From an uncultured Bacteroidales bacterium (GTDB lineage Bacteria; Bacteroidota; Bacteroidia; Bacteroidales; UBA932): a stretch of 51,635 nt of DNA. The DNA lies in assembly GCA_934667175.1 (NCBI GenBank), contig CAKULN010000019.1:1-51635 (forward strand), read 5' to 3'. Both the position numbers and the translations under genes were made by a program. Positions 1-8,645 of this stretch are shown here, piece by piece. The notes beneath the pieces were generated by a model. It did not search any database, was not told the origin of the DNA, and saw nothing but the letters and a program-made list of their open reading frames with translations. Positions within the stretch are counted from its first letter, which is position 1. Each line of letters starts with the position of its first letter.

Positions 1-110
1 TCTTCCCGCTTCTTCAGTCAGATAGCACCGCTATCTTCCTTGGAAGAAGCGGTCGAACCTGAAGTTTTTCACTCTCACACCTTCAAACAAACAAATCAAA
101 ACAACTTCTA
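1..110 (+). repeat. Structured leader repeat, copy A (truncated by window edge)
   Basis: These 110 bases match 10676-10785 without gaps at 105 of 110 positions. The unit holds a strong hairpin: CCGCTTCTTC pairs with GAAGAAGCGG, and inside it GATAGC-ACC-GCTATC forms a nested stem. A competing pairing, CTTCAG (12-17) with CTGAAG (59-64) directly followed by TTTTT, would look like a terminator. Both copies lie in the 5' leader of a gene for an exported enzyme, here the sialate O-acetylesterase operon. I infer a cis-acting RNA element, but no known family was recognised. The element may extend beyond the left edge. Confidence 0.75.
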
Positions 111-148
111 GGATTTTTGCTATTTTTGACAACAATAACGATATCGGG

Positions 149-1648
149 ATGAAACGTATTTTAATGATAGCGGTGTTCTTGGTCGCATCCACTGCGATTC
201 TGTCCGCCAAAGTCTCCCTGCCTTCCCTTGTCGGGGATAACATGGTCCTGCAACGTAACTCAAGCGTGAACGTCTGGGGACATGCCAAGGCCGGTGCTGT
301 CGTGACAGTGACAACATCTTGGAACAAAGAGAAGTACAAGACAAGAACTAATTCGGATGGCGAGTGGAGCGTCAAAGTTCAGACAACCGGCGCCGGCGGT
401 CCTTACACCATGACGGTTTCCGACGGCGAGCCCGTCACCATCAACGGGGTGATGCTCGGAGAGGTCTGGTTCTGCTGCGGCCAGTCAAACATGGAGATGC
501 CGCTCTGCGGTTTCATGATGCAGCCTGTCGAGAATTACACGGAGCATCTGATGAATGTTCCTTCCGAGGCTTCGCTGATCCGTCTGTTTCAGGTTCCAAG
601 GGTTCCTGCTGACGAACCTCAGGACACTTGTGGAGGAGAATGGCTGTTGCCTACAATGAGGAACGCGAGCCAGTTCAGCGCGTGCGGCTACTTCTTCGGA
701 AGAGCCTTGTCCAAGGTGTTGACAGGAGTGCCTGTCGGGCTGATCTCCTCAAACTGGGGCGGTACACGCATCGAATGTTGGATGAGCGATGAGGCCATCC
801 GTTCCACTGCGGGGATCAATCATGAACTCGCCCTTTCTGGAAAAGGGGTGACAAGCGAACCACACAAGTTGTTCAACTCCATGATTTGGCCTCTGAGGCG
901 TTACACTGCCAAAGGATGGATTTGGTACCAAGGGGAGTCAAACCGGCTCAACTGGTTCGACTACAGGAATCTCCTTGTGTCCATGGTTGGCCTGTGGAGA
1001 AAGGTGTGGGATGACGATAACATGCCGTTCTACTATGCCCAGCTTGCTCCTTACACCTACGAGGGAGACAATCTCCGCTCTCTGCCGCTGGTCATCGAGG
1101 CTCAGTATCAGGCAATGGCCTTGATTCCTCACAGCGGCATCGCCGCCACCACAGACATCGGCAACAGGACATGCATCCATCCGCAGAAAAAGTGTGAGGT
1201 TGGCACCCGTCTGGCTTGGCTCGCACTCAGAGAAGACTATGGAATCGACGGCGTGCCGCGTCCGGCTCCGACTTACAAGTCAATGGAGAAGGTGTACAAT
1301 GAATATTGGAAGTGCAACCAACTTGTTCTGAGTTTCAACAACCTCTCAGGCCGGAATGAGTTCAATGAGGCCGACAGCATCCTTGGCTACTCTCCTGACG
1401 GCTATTGCACTCCTGGAGGTTTTGAGATCGCCGGGGAAGACAGGGTCTGGCATAAGGCCAGAGCCAACTACAGGTGGTGGAGGAACGAGGTTGAGGTCTG
1501 GTCGGACGAAGTGCCGGAGCCGGTGGCCGTGCGCTATGCCTTCAGGAATTTCCCTGAGGATGCCAACATGATGACTACCTCCGGACAGCCTTTCGCTCCG
1601 TTCCGTACGGATGACTGGGAGATTGATGACATTGGCGAGATAAAGTAA
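149..1648 (+). CDS. Sialate O-acetylesterase (SGNH-type), exported
   Basis: 499 residues beginning with a signal peptide (MKRILMIAVFLVASTAILSA). It carries the hallmarks of the sialate O-acetylesterase family: nucleophile block CGQSNME with Ser113, the ISSNWGGTRIE block, WYQGESN, and the C-terminal Asp/His region TDIGNRTCIHPQKK. The family removes O-acetyl esters from sialic acid, which otherwise block sialidases and aldolases. It is the first gene of a three-gene operon (4-bp gap to the next). A TATTTTTG box at 121-128 could be a promoter just upstream of the ATG. Function fits the sialidase locus 37 kb away. The family is clear; the exact substrate is inferred. Confidence 0.88.
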   Translation: MKRILMIAVFLVASTAILSAKVSLPSLVGDNMVLQRNSSVNVWGHAKAGAVVTVTTSWNKEKYKTRTNSDGEWSVKVQTTGAGGPYTMTVSDGEPVTINGVMLGEVWFCCGQSNMEMPLCGFMMQPVENYTEHLMNVPSEASLIRLFQVPRVPADEPQDTCGGEWLLPTMRNASQFSACGYFFGRALSKVLTGVPVGLISSNWGGTRIECWMSDEAIRSTAGINHELALSGKGVTSEPHKLFNSMIWPLRRYTAKGWIWYQGESNRLNWFDYRNLLVSMVGLWRKVWDDDNMPFYYAQLAPYTYEGDNLRSLPLVIEAQYQAMALIPHSGIAATTDIGNRTCIHPQKKCEVGTRLAWLALREDYGIDGVPRPAPTYKSMEKVYNEYWKCNQLVLSFNNLSGRNEFNEADSILGYSPDGYCTPGGFEIAGEDRVWHKARANYRWWRNEVEVWSDEVPEPVAVRYAFRNFPEDANMMTTSGQPFAPFRTDDWEIDDIGEIK

Positions 1649-1652
1649 GAAT

Positions 1653-3698
1653 ATGAGAAAGAGTATCTTTGCGGTCGCCTTGGCGGTGACCTTGGGAGTG
1701 AATGCGGCTTATGCGCAGACTTGTTGGACAATAGGAAAGGATCAGGCGATAGAGATGAATCCGGAAAAGGTGAATCTTCCGTATTCGGACCACATCGAGA
1801 TGAGCGGAGAGCGGATCTCCTGTGTCGTCAGATGGTGTGTGGACAAGGACGGAATGTTCAGTCAGGAGAAATCACTGGTCTTCCCGATGCTGAGGCGAAT
1901 CCCGAACGACACACACGCCAGCCTGCTCTACAGGATGGAGACGGACATCATGTCGTCTGTCGGGATCAATTCTCTTGTCCCCAGGCAGCTTTCCACGAAA
2001 AAGGTGTCCATAAACGGAGCCCTTTCCGTCATCAATGAATATGGTGTCGGCAAGGCCAACGTCGGAGGTGCCGCCGGTGATTACATGAGACCGGTCGCGG
2101 AAGTGAGACGGACGATATTCCCCAGCAGGACCCTTCCTGTGGTTTGCGAGATGTTTGTCCTTAGGAATATGTCAGACAAGGCGTTGACGGTCAACGTTCC
2201 GGAGTTCAGTCAAGTGGTCAGGACACTGGCGGACAAAGGGGTGGATGGAAGTTATGTGATCAGAGCCGACATATTCGGAAGTGGGACTTATGTTCTTCAG
2301 CCGCGGGAGGAAGTAAGGTTTCATGCGGCGTTCCAGGCCTACAGGGCTGACTCTGAAAGGATGATAGCCCCGGACTTTGACGCCGAGTATGCCGCAAGGA
2401 TGGCTTTCATCCGTGAGGACGTTGACTCTTCCTTGCTCCTGAGGACTCCGGACGCGGCCATCGACACGGAATTCCGTTTCGCCAAGATCCGGGCTTCGGA
2501 GAGTATTTTCAGGACAAAGGGAGGTCTGATGCACGGACCGGGAGGCGAGTCGTATTACGCCGCGCTATGGTGCAACGACGAATGTGAGTATGTGTCGCCG
2601 TTTTTCCCGTTCCTGGGCTATTCCACAGGCAATGAATCCTCGTTTAACTGCTACCGTCTGTTCTCCGGATACCAGAATGATGGATTCAAACCGATTCCGA
2701 GCTCGATAATCGCTGAGGGAACGGACATCTGGGACGGAGCCGGGGACCGGGGAGACGCGGCCATGGTAGCCCACGGAGCTCCGCGTTATCTTCTGGCGCG
2801 TGGCGACAGGAAGGAGGCTGAGCGGCTTTGGCCTTTCGTGAAATGGTGCCTTGAATATTGCCACAGGAAACTTAACGCCCAGGGTGTTCCCGAATCCGAT
2901 ACCGATGAGTTGGAGGGGCGTTTCCCAGCCGGAGACGCCAACCTTTCGACCGCCTGCCTTTACTATGACGGACTTGTCTCCGCCACATATCTCGCCCCGT
3001 TGATGGGAGAGCCGGCATCTGTCGTAAGATCATACCGAAAGCAGTCCGCTGATCTGAAAAAGTCCATAGAGCGTTATTTCGGTGGCAATGTGAGCGGCTA
3101 TGAAACTTATCGTTACTATGACAGCAATGATGTTTTGAGGTCTTGGATATGTCTGCCTTTGTGCTTCGGGATCAACGACAGGGCGGAAGGCACGCTCGCC
3201 GCTCTGTTCTCCAAGGAAATGATGACGAAGGACGGGATTCTGACACAGCAAGGCAGCACGACATTCTGGGACAGATCAACCCTCTATGCCTTGCGAGGCG
3301 CCTTTGCCGCCGGCTACGCCGACGAGGCGCTTGAGCGGCTTCATGATTATTCCGCCCGCCGCCTTCTCGGGACTCATGTCCCATACCCCGTCGAGGCTTA
3401 TCCGGAAGGGTCGCAGCGACACCTGTCCGCCGAGAGCGGACTGTACTGCCGGGTGATCACCGAGGGCCTGTTCGGAATACGTCCGACCGGATTTGACTCG
3501 TTCAGCCTCAAGGTTCAGCTGCCGTCCGGCTGGAACACGATGTCCCTCGATCACATAAAGGCTTTCGGTAAGGACTTTGACATCGAGGTGCGAAGGGTGG
3601 ATGGCCGGAGGATCAAGGTCATGGTCCGGTACGATGGAAAGGCCCATGAATATTCAATCAAATCAGGACAGGAAATCAAAAACATAAAATTGAAGTGA
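1653..3698 (+). CDS. Secreted six-hairpin glycosidase-like protein
   Basis: 681 residues with a signal peptide ending near AYA-Q. The middle and C-terminal parts look like an (alpha/alpha)6-barrel glycosidase: ...FWDRSTLYALRGAFAAGY, then RHLSAESGLYCRVITEG followed by GIRPTGFDSFSL, a block typical of the small C-terminal beta domain in GH78/GH95-like enzymes. The N-terminal half probably forms a beta-sandwich. I cannot assign a GH family or substrate. It sits between an acetylesterase and a GH110-like enzyme and overlaps the next gene by one base (TGATG), so a role in trimming host glycans is inferred from context. Confidence 0.7.
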   Translation: MRKSIFAVALAVTLGVNAAYAQTCWTIGKDQAIEMNPEKVNLPYSDHIEMSGERISCVVRWCVDKDGMFSQEKSLVFPMLRRIPNDTHASLLYRMETDIMSSVGINSLVPRQLSTKKVSINGALSVINEYGVGKANVGGAAGDYMRPVAEVRRTIFPSRTLPVVCEMFVLRNMSDKALTVNVPEFSQVVRTLADKGVDGSYVIRADIFGSGTYVLQPREEVRFHAAFQAYRADSERMIAPDFDAEYAARMAFIREDVDSSLLLRTPDAAIDTEFRFAKIRASESIFRTKGGLMHGPGGESYYAALWCNDECEYVSPFFPFLGYSTGNESSFNCYRLFSGYQNDGFKPIPSSIIAEGTDIWDGAGDRGDAAMVAHGAPRYLLARGDRKEAERLWPFVKWCLEYCHRKLNAQGVPESDTDELEGRFPAGDANLSTACLYYDGLVSATYLAPLMGEPASVVRSYRKQSADLKKSIERYFGGNVSGYETYRYYDSNDVLRSWICLPLCFGINDRAEGTLAALFSKEMMTKDGILTQQGSTTFWDRSTLYALRGAFAAGYADEALERLHDYSARRLLGTHVPYPVEAYPEGSQRHLSAESGLYCRVITEGLFGIRPTGFDSFSLKVQLPSGWNTMSLDHIKAFGKDFDIEVRRVDGRRIKVMVRYDGKAHEYSIKSGQEIKNIKLK

Positions 3699-5413
3699 TG
3701 ACAGAAAGAATTTGCATTATGATCGCGGCCTTTGTCTGCCTCGCCGCGTCGTGCTCTCGTGAGCCGGTCTCCAAGACTGTCTATCTGAAGGACTATCTGA
3801 CCGAGGAGATGCTTCGTGATGATGCGGAACCGGCGATCAGAAAAGCGTTGGAAGAGTGCATGGAAAGTAAGGGCGGCACGCTTGTCCTGCCTGGCGGGAC
3901 CCTCCCTGTCAAGCCGGATTACTGCTATGGCAAATATCAGAGAATCAGCAACAACGATCCTGGGGACAAACGTATCGCGTTTGATATCGTAGGGGCGGAC
4001 GGGCTGACCATCGAAGGAAACGGAACGACCTTGCTTTTCACAGGTTTCATCTCTCCGTTCAGCATAGAGGACTCCAAGGATGTCACGATCCGCGGCCTCA
4101 ACATAGACTACACAAGGACATTCCATTCGGAAGGCTTGATCACGGACTCCGGGAAAGACTGGGTGAAGGTCAGGTTCCCTGATGACTATAAGGTCAGTCT
4201 CGAGAGCGGAATAATCGTGTTCAAGGATGAGTTCAGGAATGAATATCCTTACGGCAACCTTCTTGAATTTGATTCCTCCAGAAAGGAAGTCGCCCACTAT
4301 GTCCGCGACTATTGGGTATGGGGGCCAGGTCTTCAGGCCGAAGCCCTTCCGGACGGGGATTACAAGGTGTACGAGAAAGACATTGAGGTCACGAAAGGGA
4401 ATATTCTCGTGTTCGGAGCCGCCGCCAGACTCAATCCTGCATTCACTTTGGAAAGATGTGACGGATTCACCCTGAAGGATGTCAATATCTGGCATTGTGG
4501 TGGAATGGGCGTGATCGCCCAGAGGTCAAAAGATTTGGAACTGAATAATGTGGACGTGGTTCCGTCTCCGGGAAAGGACAGGATGATCAGCATAACTGCC
4601 GACGCCACCCATTTCGTGAATTGCAAAGGCTTCATCAGGATGACAGACTGCACGTTCATGAATCAGAAGGATGACGCCACCAACATCCACGGATGGTACT
4701 CCGTAGCCCGCAGGAAAATCTCTGACAACCAGTTGCTTCTCTGGTCAAATTACGGTAAGGACTTCGCGGAGCCCGGAATGGAGATGGAATTTGTCAGCCA
4801 CACCACGATGATGACATACGACACGCTTAAAGTGGAGAATGTCTATAAGTACAACGATTTCCTTTCCTTGGTGACTTTCGCCGAATCGATTCCCGAGGCG
4901 TTTGATGAGAAAGATGTTCTGGCCGATGTCTCCGTAAGGCCGGATGTCCTGATAAAAGGCTGCACGTTCGGCAACAACAGGGCCAGAGGCCTTCTGATCG
5001 GCTCCAAAGGCAAGGTTGTCATCGAAGACAACCATTTCCATGTTCCCGGTGCCGCGATCCTGTTTGAGGGTGACGGAAATTATTGGTACGAGCAGTCCGG
5101 TGTCAAGGACGTGACCATCAGAGGCAATATCTTCGAGAACTGTCTCTATGGCTGCAAAGGATGGGGACGGGCCTACATCGCTGTCGGCAGCGGAATCCCT
5201 CAGCGTGAGACAAGCCGTTACCACAGCAACATCACGGTCGAAGGGAATACCTTCAACACCTTTGATCCAAGAATATTAAACCTCTATTGTGTGGATGGCG
5301 TCACCTATCGTGACAACAAGGTCATTCCGAACCATGACTATGAATATGATCCGCAAGGTGACCCTTTCACCTTCGAGAACTGTGACAACGTCAGTCTGGA
5401 CGGCGGGGAATAA
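3698..5413 (+). CDS. GH110-like beta-helix lipoprotein (putative alpha-1,3-galactosidase)
   Basis: 571 residues from the ATG at 3698. A GTG three bases upstream is also open, but the ATG forms the usual TGATG overlap. The N-terminus has a lipobox (LAASC). The body is a right-handed parallel beta-helix: repeated short strands such as GLTIEGNGTTL, DVTIRGLNIDY, DVTIRGNIFENC. The segment MNQKDDATNIHGWY resembles the conserved DDATNxHG block of GH110 enzymes, which release terminal alpha-1,3-galactose from blood-group-B or linear Gal epitopes. It ends the operon before a strong terminator. The fold is clear; the GH110 assignment is from remembered family motifs and needs a profile search. Confidence 0.68.
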   Translation: MTERICIMIAAFVCLAASCSREPVSKTVYLKDYLTEEMLRDDAEPAIRKALEECMESKGGTLVLPGGTLPVKPDYCYGKYQRISNNDPGDKRIAFDIVGADGLTIEGNGTTLLFTGFISPFSIEDSKDVTIRGLNIDYTRTFHSEGLITDSGKDWVKVRFPDDYKVSLESGIIVFKDEFRNEYPYGNLLEFDSSRKEVAHYVRDYWVWGPGLQAEALPDGDYKVYEKDIEVTKGNILVFGAAARLNPAFTLERCDGFTLKDVNIWHCGGMGVIAQRSKDLELNNVDVVPSPGKDRMISITADATHFVNCKGFIRMTDCTFMNQKDDATNIHGWYSVARRKISDNQLLLWSNYGKDFAEPGMEMEFVSHTTMMTYDTLKVENVYKYNDFLSLVTFAESIPEAFDEKDVLADVSVRPDVLIKGCTFGNNRARGLLIGSKGKVVIEDNHFHVPGAAILFEGDGNYWYEQSGVKDVTIRGNIFENCLYGCKGWGRAYIAVGSGIPQRETSRYHSNITVEGNTFNTFDPRILNLYCVDGVTYRDNKVIPNHDYEYDPQGDPFTFENCDNVSLDGGE

Positions 5414-5445
5414 TCGTGGCGGATACGGTCTTGATTTTCAATAGG

Positions 5446-5495
5446 AAAGGACTATCTTCCAATGCGGAATGCCGCATAAGAAGATAGTCCTTTTA
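5446..5495. terminator. Bidirectional intrinsic terminator
   Basis: A perfect hairpin, AAAGGACTATCTTC against GAAGATAGTCCTTT, with an inner ATGCGG/CCGCAT stem. T-rich or A-rich flanks lie on both sides. It lies between the convergent GH110-like gene and ubiE and can end both transcripts. Confidence 0.9.
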
Positions 5496-5528
5496 TTCTA
5501 ATAGTCAATCAGTTGGCTGCCACGGCCT

Positions 5529-6494
5529 TTATTTCTCGCCCGTATACATCCGGCAGATGCCGAGAGTGAAAGCCTTGTGGGTGACGGTGCGGAAGCCGGC
5601 CTTGCGCATCGTGGCTATGAACTCCTTTTTGCCTGGAAAGGCGGCGACGGAGGCGGGGAGGTAGGCGTAGGCAGCCTTGTCTCCGGAGACCTTTCCGCCG
5701 ATCTTCGGGAGGATGTGGAGGAAATACAGGTCGTAGAACCAGCGGACGACCTTGTTCTCGGGGCGGGACAGCTCAAGGATCACGAGTCGGCCGCCGGGTT
5801 TGAGGACACGGAGCATCTCCCTGAGGCCTTTCGGTCTGTCCTCGAAGTTCCTGATTCCGAACGCGATGGTGACTCTGTCGAAGGTGTTGTCCGGGAAGCG
5901 CAGGTTCTCGCCGTCACCTTCCTCGATGCTTATCATGCCGCTCAGCCCGGCCTTACCTACTTTCTCACGCATCACCGCCAGCATGCCTTCGGACAGATCC
6001 ACACCAGTTACGTGACCTCCGGTCGCTGAGCTTGCCGAAGCACCAGACGCTCCCACGGAATCTCTGGTCGCTGAGCTTGTCGAAGCACCAGACGCTCCCA
6101 CGGAATCTCTGGTCGCTGAGCTTGTCGAAGCGTTTGCCGAGGTACCGGTCACTTCGGCAGGCTCAGTGACCGACGATTTGTGCTCAGTGACCGACGATTT
6201 AGGCTCAGTGACCGCACTGACAGGTCCCTGAGCTTGTCGAAGGGCCGTTTCCCCTGAGTCCGGTCGTTGAGCTTGTCGAAACGACCGTGTCAACGCCTTG
6301 GCGATGGCAATTGAGAAATCCCCGGTCCCGCAGGCCAGGTCCAGCACCTGGACCGGTGCGGGGGCGTCCACGATCTGCTTCAGGGCCCTCCTCCTCCAGA
6401 TCTTGTCAACGTCCAGTGAAAGTATGTGATTCAGAGCGTCATAGTCGCCAGCGATGCTGTCGAACATATTCCTGACTTTTGACTTTGTCGGCAT
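5529..6494 (-). CDS. ubiE: Demethylmenaquinone methyltransferase (UbiE/MenG) with repeat-derived insert
   Basis: 321 residues, versus about 240 for the family. It catalyses the last C-methylation of menaquinone. The N-terminal part has the family start (KVRNMFDSIAGDYDALNHILS) and SAM motif I (LDLACGTGDF, residues 51-60). The next conserved strand, VTGVDLSEGML, only resumes near residue 161; GIRNFEDRPKG, LRVLKPGG and the C-terminal block then follow normally. The roughly 90 residues between are low-complexity and encoded by a dispersed nucleotide repeat (6021-6290). No stop or frameshift is present, so the gene may still work with a surface loop after motif I. It is 4 bp downstream of menA in an operon. 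Confidence 0.88.
   Translation of the reverse strand: MPTKSKVRNMFDSIAGDYDALNHILSLDVDKIWRRRALKQIVDAPAPVQVLDLACGTGDFSIAIAKALTRSFRQAQRPDSGETALRQAQGPVSAVTEPKSSVTEHKSSVTEPAEVTGTSANASTSSATRDSVGASGASTSSATRDSVGASGASASSATGGHVTGVDLSEGMLAVMREKVGKAGLSGMISIEEGDGENLRFPDNTFDRVTIAFGIRNFEDRPKGLREMLRVLKPGGRLVILELSRPENKVVRWFYDLYFLHILPKIGGKVSGDKAAYAYLPASVAAFPGKKEFIATMRKAGFRTVTHKAFTLGICRMYTGEK
6021..6290. repeat. Expanded dispersed repeat inside ubiE
   Basis: The core GGTCGCTGAGCTTGTCGAAG begins at 6021 (one mismatch), 6066 and 6111, giving an exact 45-bp tandem period (15 codons, ASTSSATRDSVGASG in the protein). It continues to about 6290 with degenerate, partly inverted copies (GGCTCAGTGACC, CCTGAGCTTGTCGAAGG, GGTCGTTGAGCTTGTCGAAA). 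Related copies occur between genes at 19978-20062, 28488-28508, 30140-30162 and 30183-30230. Confidence 0.9.
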
Positions 6495-6498
6495 ATTC

Positions 6499-7398
6499 TT
6501 AGAAAATTAGAAATCCCGCTCCGGCGAGGATGGAGAGGAGGAAAGTTGAAATCACGAGCATCGGGAGCATCGGGTCGAGAGCCCGCTCGCTTCGGGTCCA
6601 TACGCCTTGCAGATGCTTGATGTACAGCGGCAAGGTGATGATGAATATGAAGTGCCCCGGTGCGAAGTCATAGACCGCGCAGAAGACTATCATTTGCGCA
6701 AGCCCCAAAGCGATCAGGATGGTCTGGTATGTTCTCGCGCCTTTCATTCCGAGTTTGATCGCCACCGTCACACGATTTACAGCATCGGTCTTCATATCCC
6801 TTATGTTGTTGACATTCAGCACACCGACACTGAAGCAGCCGATGGCGGAAGCCGGAAGCAGCATGATCAGCGGCGGCAGCTCCCGAGCTGCGACATAGTA
6901 CCCGCCAAGCACCGACACGAGGCCAAAGAATATGAACACGAACACGTCGCCAAGTCCTCTGTACCCATAAGGGTTCTTTCCCAAAGTGTACTTCATCGCC
7001 CCGACAATAGCCGCCGCGCCAAGTACTTCCAGACAGAGCGACTCGGTCTTGAATATGCTTCCGAAAGAAACCTGGATCATCGCCAGACCGGAGACGACAC
7101 AAAGGACGATGAATATTCCGATAAGTTTTTTTATGTCATCCACGGACATCTCTCCGCTGCCCAAAGCGTACTGGGGGCCTTGACGTTCACCGGTGTCGGT
7201 TCCGTTCAAAGTGTCGCCAAGTTCGTTGGAAAGGTTCGAGAGAATCTGGAGACAGACCGTTGTCAGGAAGATCAGCGTGGCTGTCCACGGTGAGACATCG
7301 GCTTTTCCGGCGGCAAGGCACACTCCGAGGATCACGCCCGCCAAAGACAGGGGCAATGTCCTTAACCTCATGGATTTTATGCTGGCTTTCAGCGTCAT
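6499..7398 (-). CDS. menA: 1,4-dihydroxy-2-naphthoate polyprenyltransferase
   Basis: 299 residues, an integral membrane UbiA-family prenyltransferase that attaches the polyprenyl chain in menaquinone synthesis. The first Asp-rich motif appears as NELGDTLNGTD followed by the MenA-typical ERQGPQYALGSGEMS block. The second is NNIRDMKTDAVNR. Eight or nine hydrophobic segments are visible. It lies upstream of ubiE with a 4-bp gap. A minus-strand TACCTTTG box lies about 30-40 bases upstream of the ATG. Together the two genes give the last steps of menaquinone synthesis. Confidence 0.92.
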   Translation of the reverse strand: MTLKASIKSMRLRTLPLSLAGVILGVCLAAGKADVSPWTATLIFLTTVCLQILSNLSNELGDTLNGTDTGERQGPQYALGSGEMSVDDIKKLIGIFIVLCVVSGLAMIQVSFGSIFKTESLCLEVLGAAAIVGAMKYTLGKNPYGYRGLGDVFVFIFFGLVSVLGGYYVAARELPPLIMLLPASAIGCFSVGVLNVNNIRDMKTDAVNRVTVAIKLGMKGARTYQTILIALGLAQMIVFCAVYDFAPGHFIFIITLPLYIKHLQGVWTRSERALDPMLPMLVISTFLLSILAGAGFLIF

Positions 7399-7536
7399 AT
7401 TCGATAATTATTCGATTCTGTATAACAAAGGTACTCATATTCTCGAAAATATTCATAACTTTACATTCCGTGTCGGAGTCGGCCCGCTTTCGCCGGTGCC
7501 GCGCCGAGACGGGAAAAAAGTTGAACATTAATATTC

Positions 7537-8610
7537 ATGAATATGAAACGTAATTCATTCATTCTGGCGGCTGTGGCTGCTGTTGCCGCTGTCGCGTGCG
7601 GCCCTAAGGTTTCTGACAAGACCGCAATCGAAGGATCTTTCGAGGCAAACGCCCCTGAAGAGGTAAGCATCAAGATTCAGGATCTTGGAATCGACACCAC
7701 GATCACTGTGACAGACGGCAAGTTCGCCGCCACCCTTCCCGCTTCCAAGACCGCTTTGGCCATGCTGACTGGAGACGGTCTCCGGGCAAGGTTCATTTCT
7801 GACGGAACTCCGTTGACAGTTGTTGTTAAAGAGGACGGATCTGTTGAGATCGCTTCCAAGACTCCGGCTGTTTCCGTTCAGGAAAAGTACAAGGCTTACG
7901 CTGACGCCATGGCTCAGTTTGAGAAAGATGCCAGAGCCAAACTTGAAGAGCTTGGAGATGAAGCGGATGATTCAGCAAAGGCTGAGGTTTACGATGCTTA
8001 TGAGTCTTCAGTGTCTGAGTATAACAAGAAGGCTTTTGATGAGAACAAGGACAACATAATCGGAGCCGCTGTGTTGAGCTCAATGCAGTATGACCTTGAG
8101 CTGGCTCAAGTCGATTCAATGTTGAACCTGCTTGATCCTGCCCTTGCAGAGACACAGGTTGTCTCAAAGATGAGAAAGGCCATCGACGCCAAGAAGAACA
8201 CCGCCGAAGGCATGATGTTCACTGACTTCGACATCAACGGCGTGAAGCTTTCAGACTATGTCGGCAAGGGTAAGTACGTCCTCGTTGACTTCTGGGCTTC
8301 ATGGTGCGGCCCTTGCAAAAGGGAGATTCCTAACATAAAGAAGGTCTACGACAAGTATGTCGGTGATGATTTCGATGTGCTCAGCGTGGCCGTTTGGGAT
8401 CAGCCTCAGGCATCCGTTGACACGGCCAAGGCTTATGGCGTGAACTGGAACGAGATCATCAACGCACAGGCTGTTCCTACAGAGCTATACGGCATCCAGG
8501 GCATTCCTCACATCATCCTCTTCGGACCGGACGGAACCATCGTCAAGAGGGATCTCCGTGGCGAGGGCATCGAGGAGGAGGTCGCCAAGCACGTGACAGC
8601 GAAGAAGTAA
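7537..8610 (+). CDS. TlpA-like thiol-disulfide lipoprotein
   Basis: 357 residues. The lipobox VAAVAC shows a periplasm- or surface-anchored lipoprotein. Residues about 30-110 form a small beta domain like the DUF4369 domain often found before TlpA domains in this phylum. A charged helical stretch follows (about 115-220). The thioredoxin fold holds the active site WCGPC (Cys257/Cys260) and cis-proline region GIPHIILF. Such proteins reduce or isomerise disulfides outside the cytoplasm. It is divergent from menA; a TAACTTTA box upstream may be the promoter. Confidence 0.85.
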   Translation: MNMKRNSFILAAVAAVAAVACGPKVSDKTAIEGSFEANAPEEVSIKIQDLGIDTTITVTDGKFAATLPASKTALAMLTGDGLRARFISDGTPLTVVVKEDGSVEIASKTPAVSVQEKYKAYADAMAQFEKDARAKLEELGDEADDSAKAEVYDAYESSVSEYNKKAFDENKDNIIGAAVLSSMQYDLELAQVDSMLNLLDPALAETQVVSKMRKAIDAKKNTAEGMMFTDFDINGVKLSDYVGKGKYVLVDFWASWCGPCKREIPNIKKVYDKYVGDDFDVLSVAVWDQPQASVDTAKAYGVNWNEIINAQAVPTELYGIQGIPHIILFGPDGTIVKRDLRGEGIEEEVAKHVTAKK

Positions 8611-8645
8611 GATGGCGGTCTCTTGACCTTTTATATTCAAACGCT

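Noticed and set aside
3551..4495. Antisense 314-codon frame over the GH110-like gene
   Set aside because: Shadow frame, no recognisable domain, and it crosses two clear plus-strand genes.
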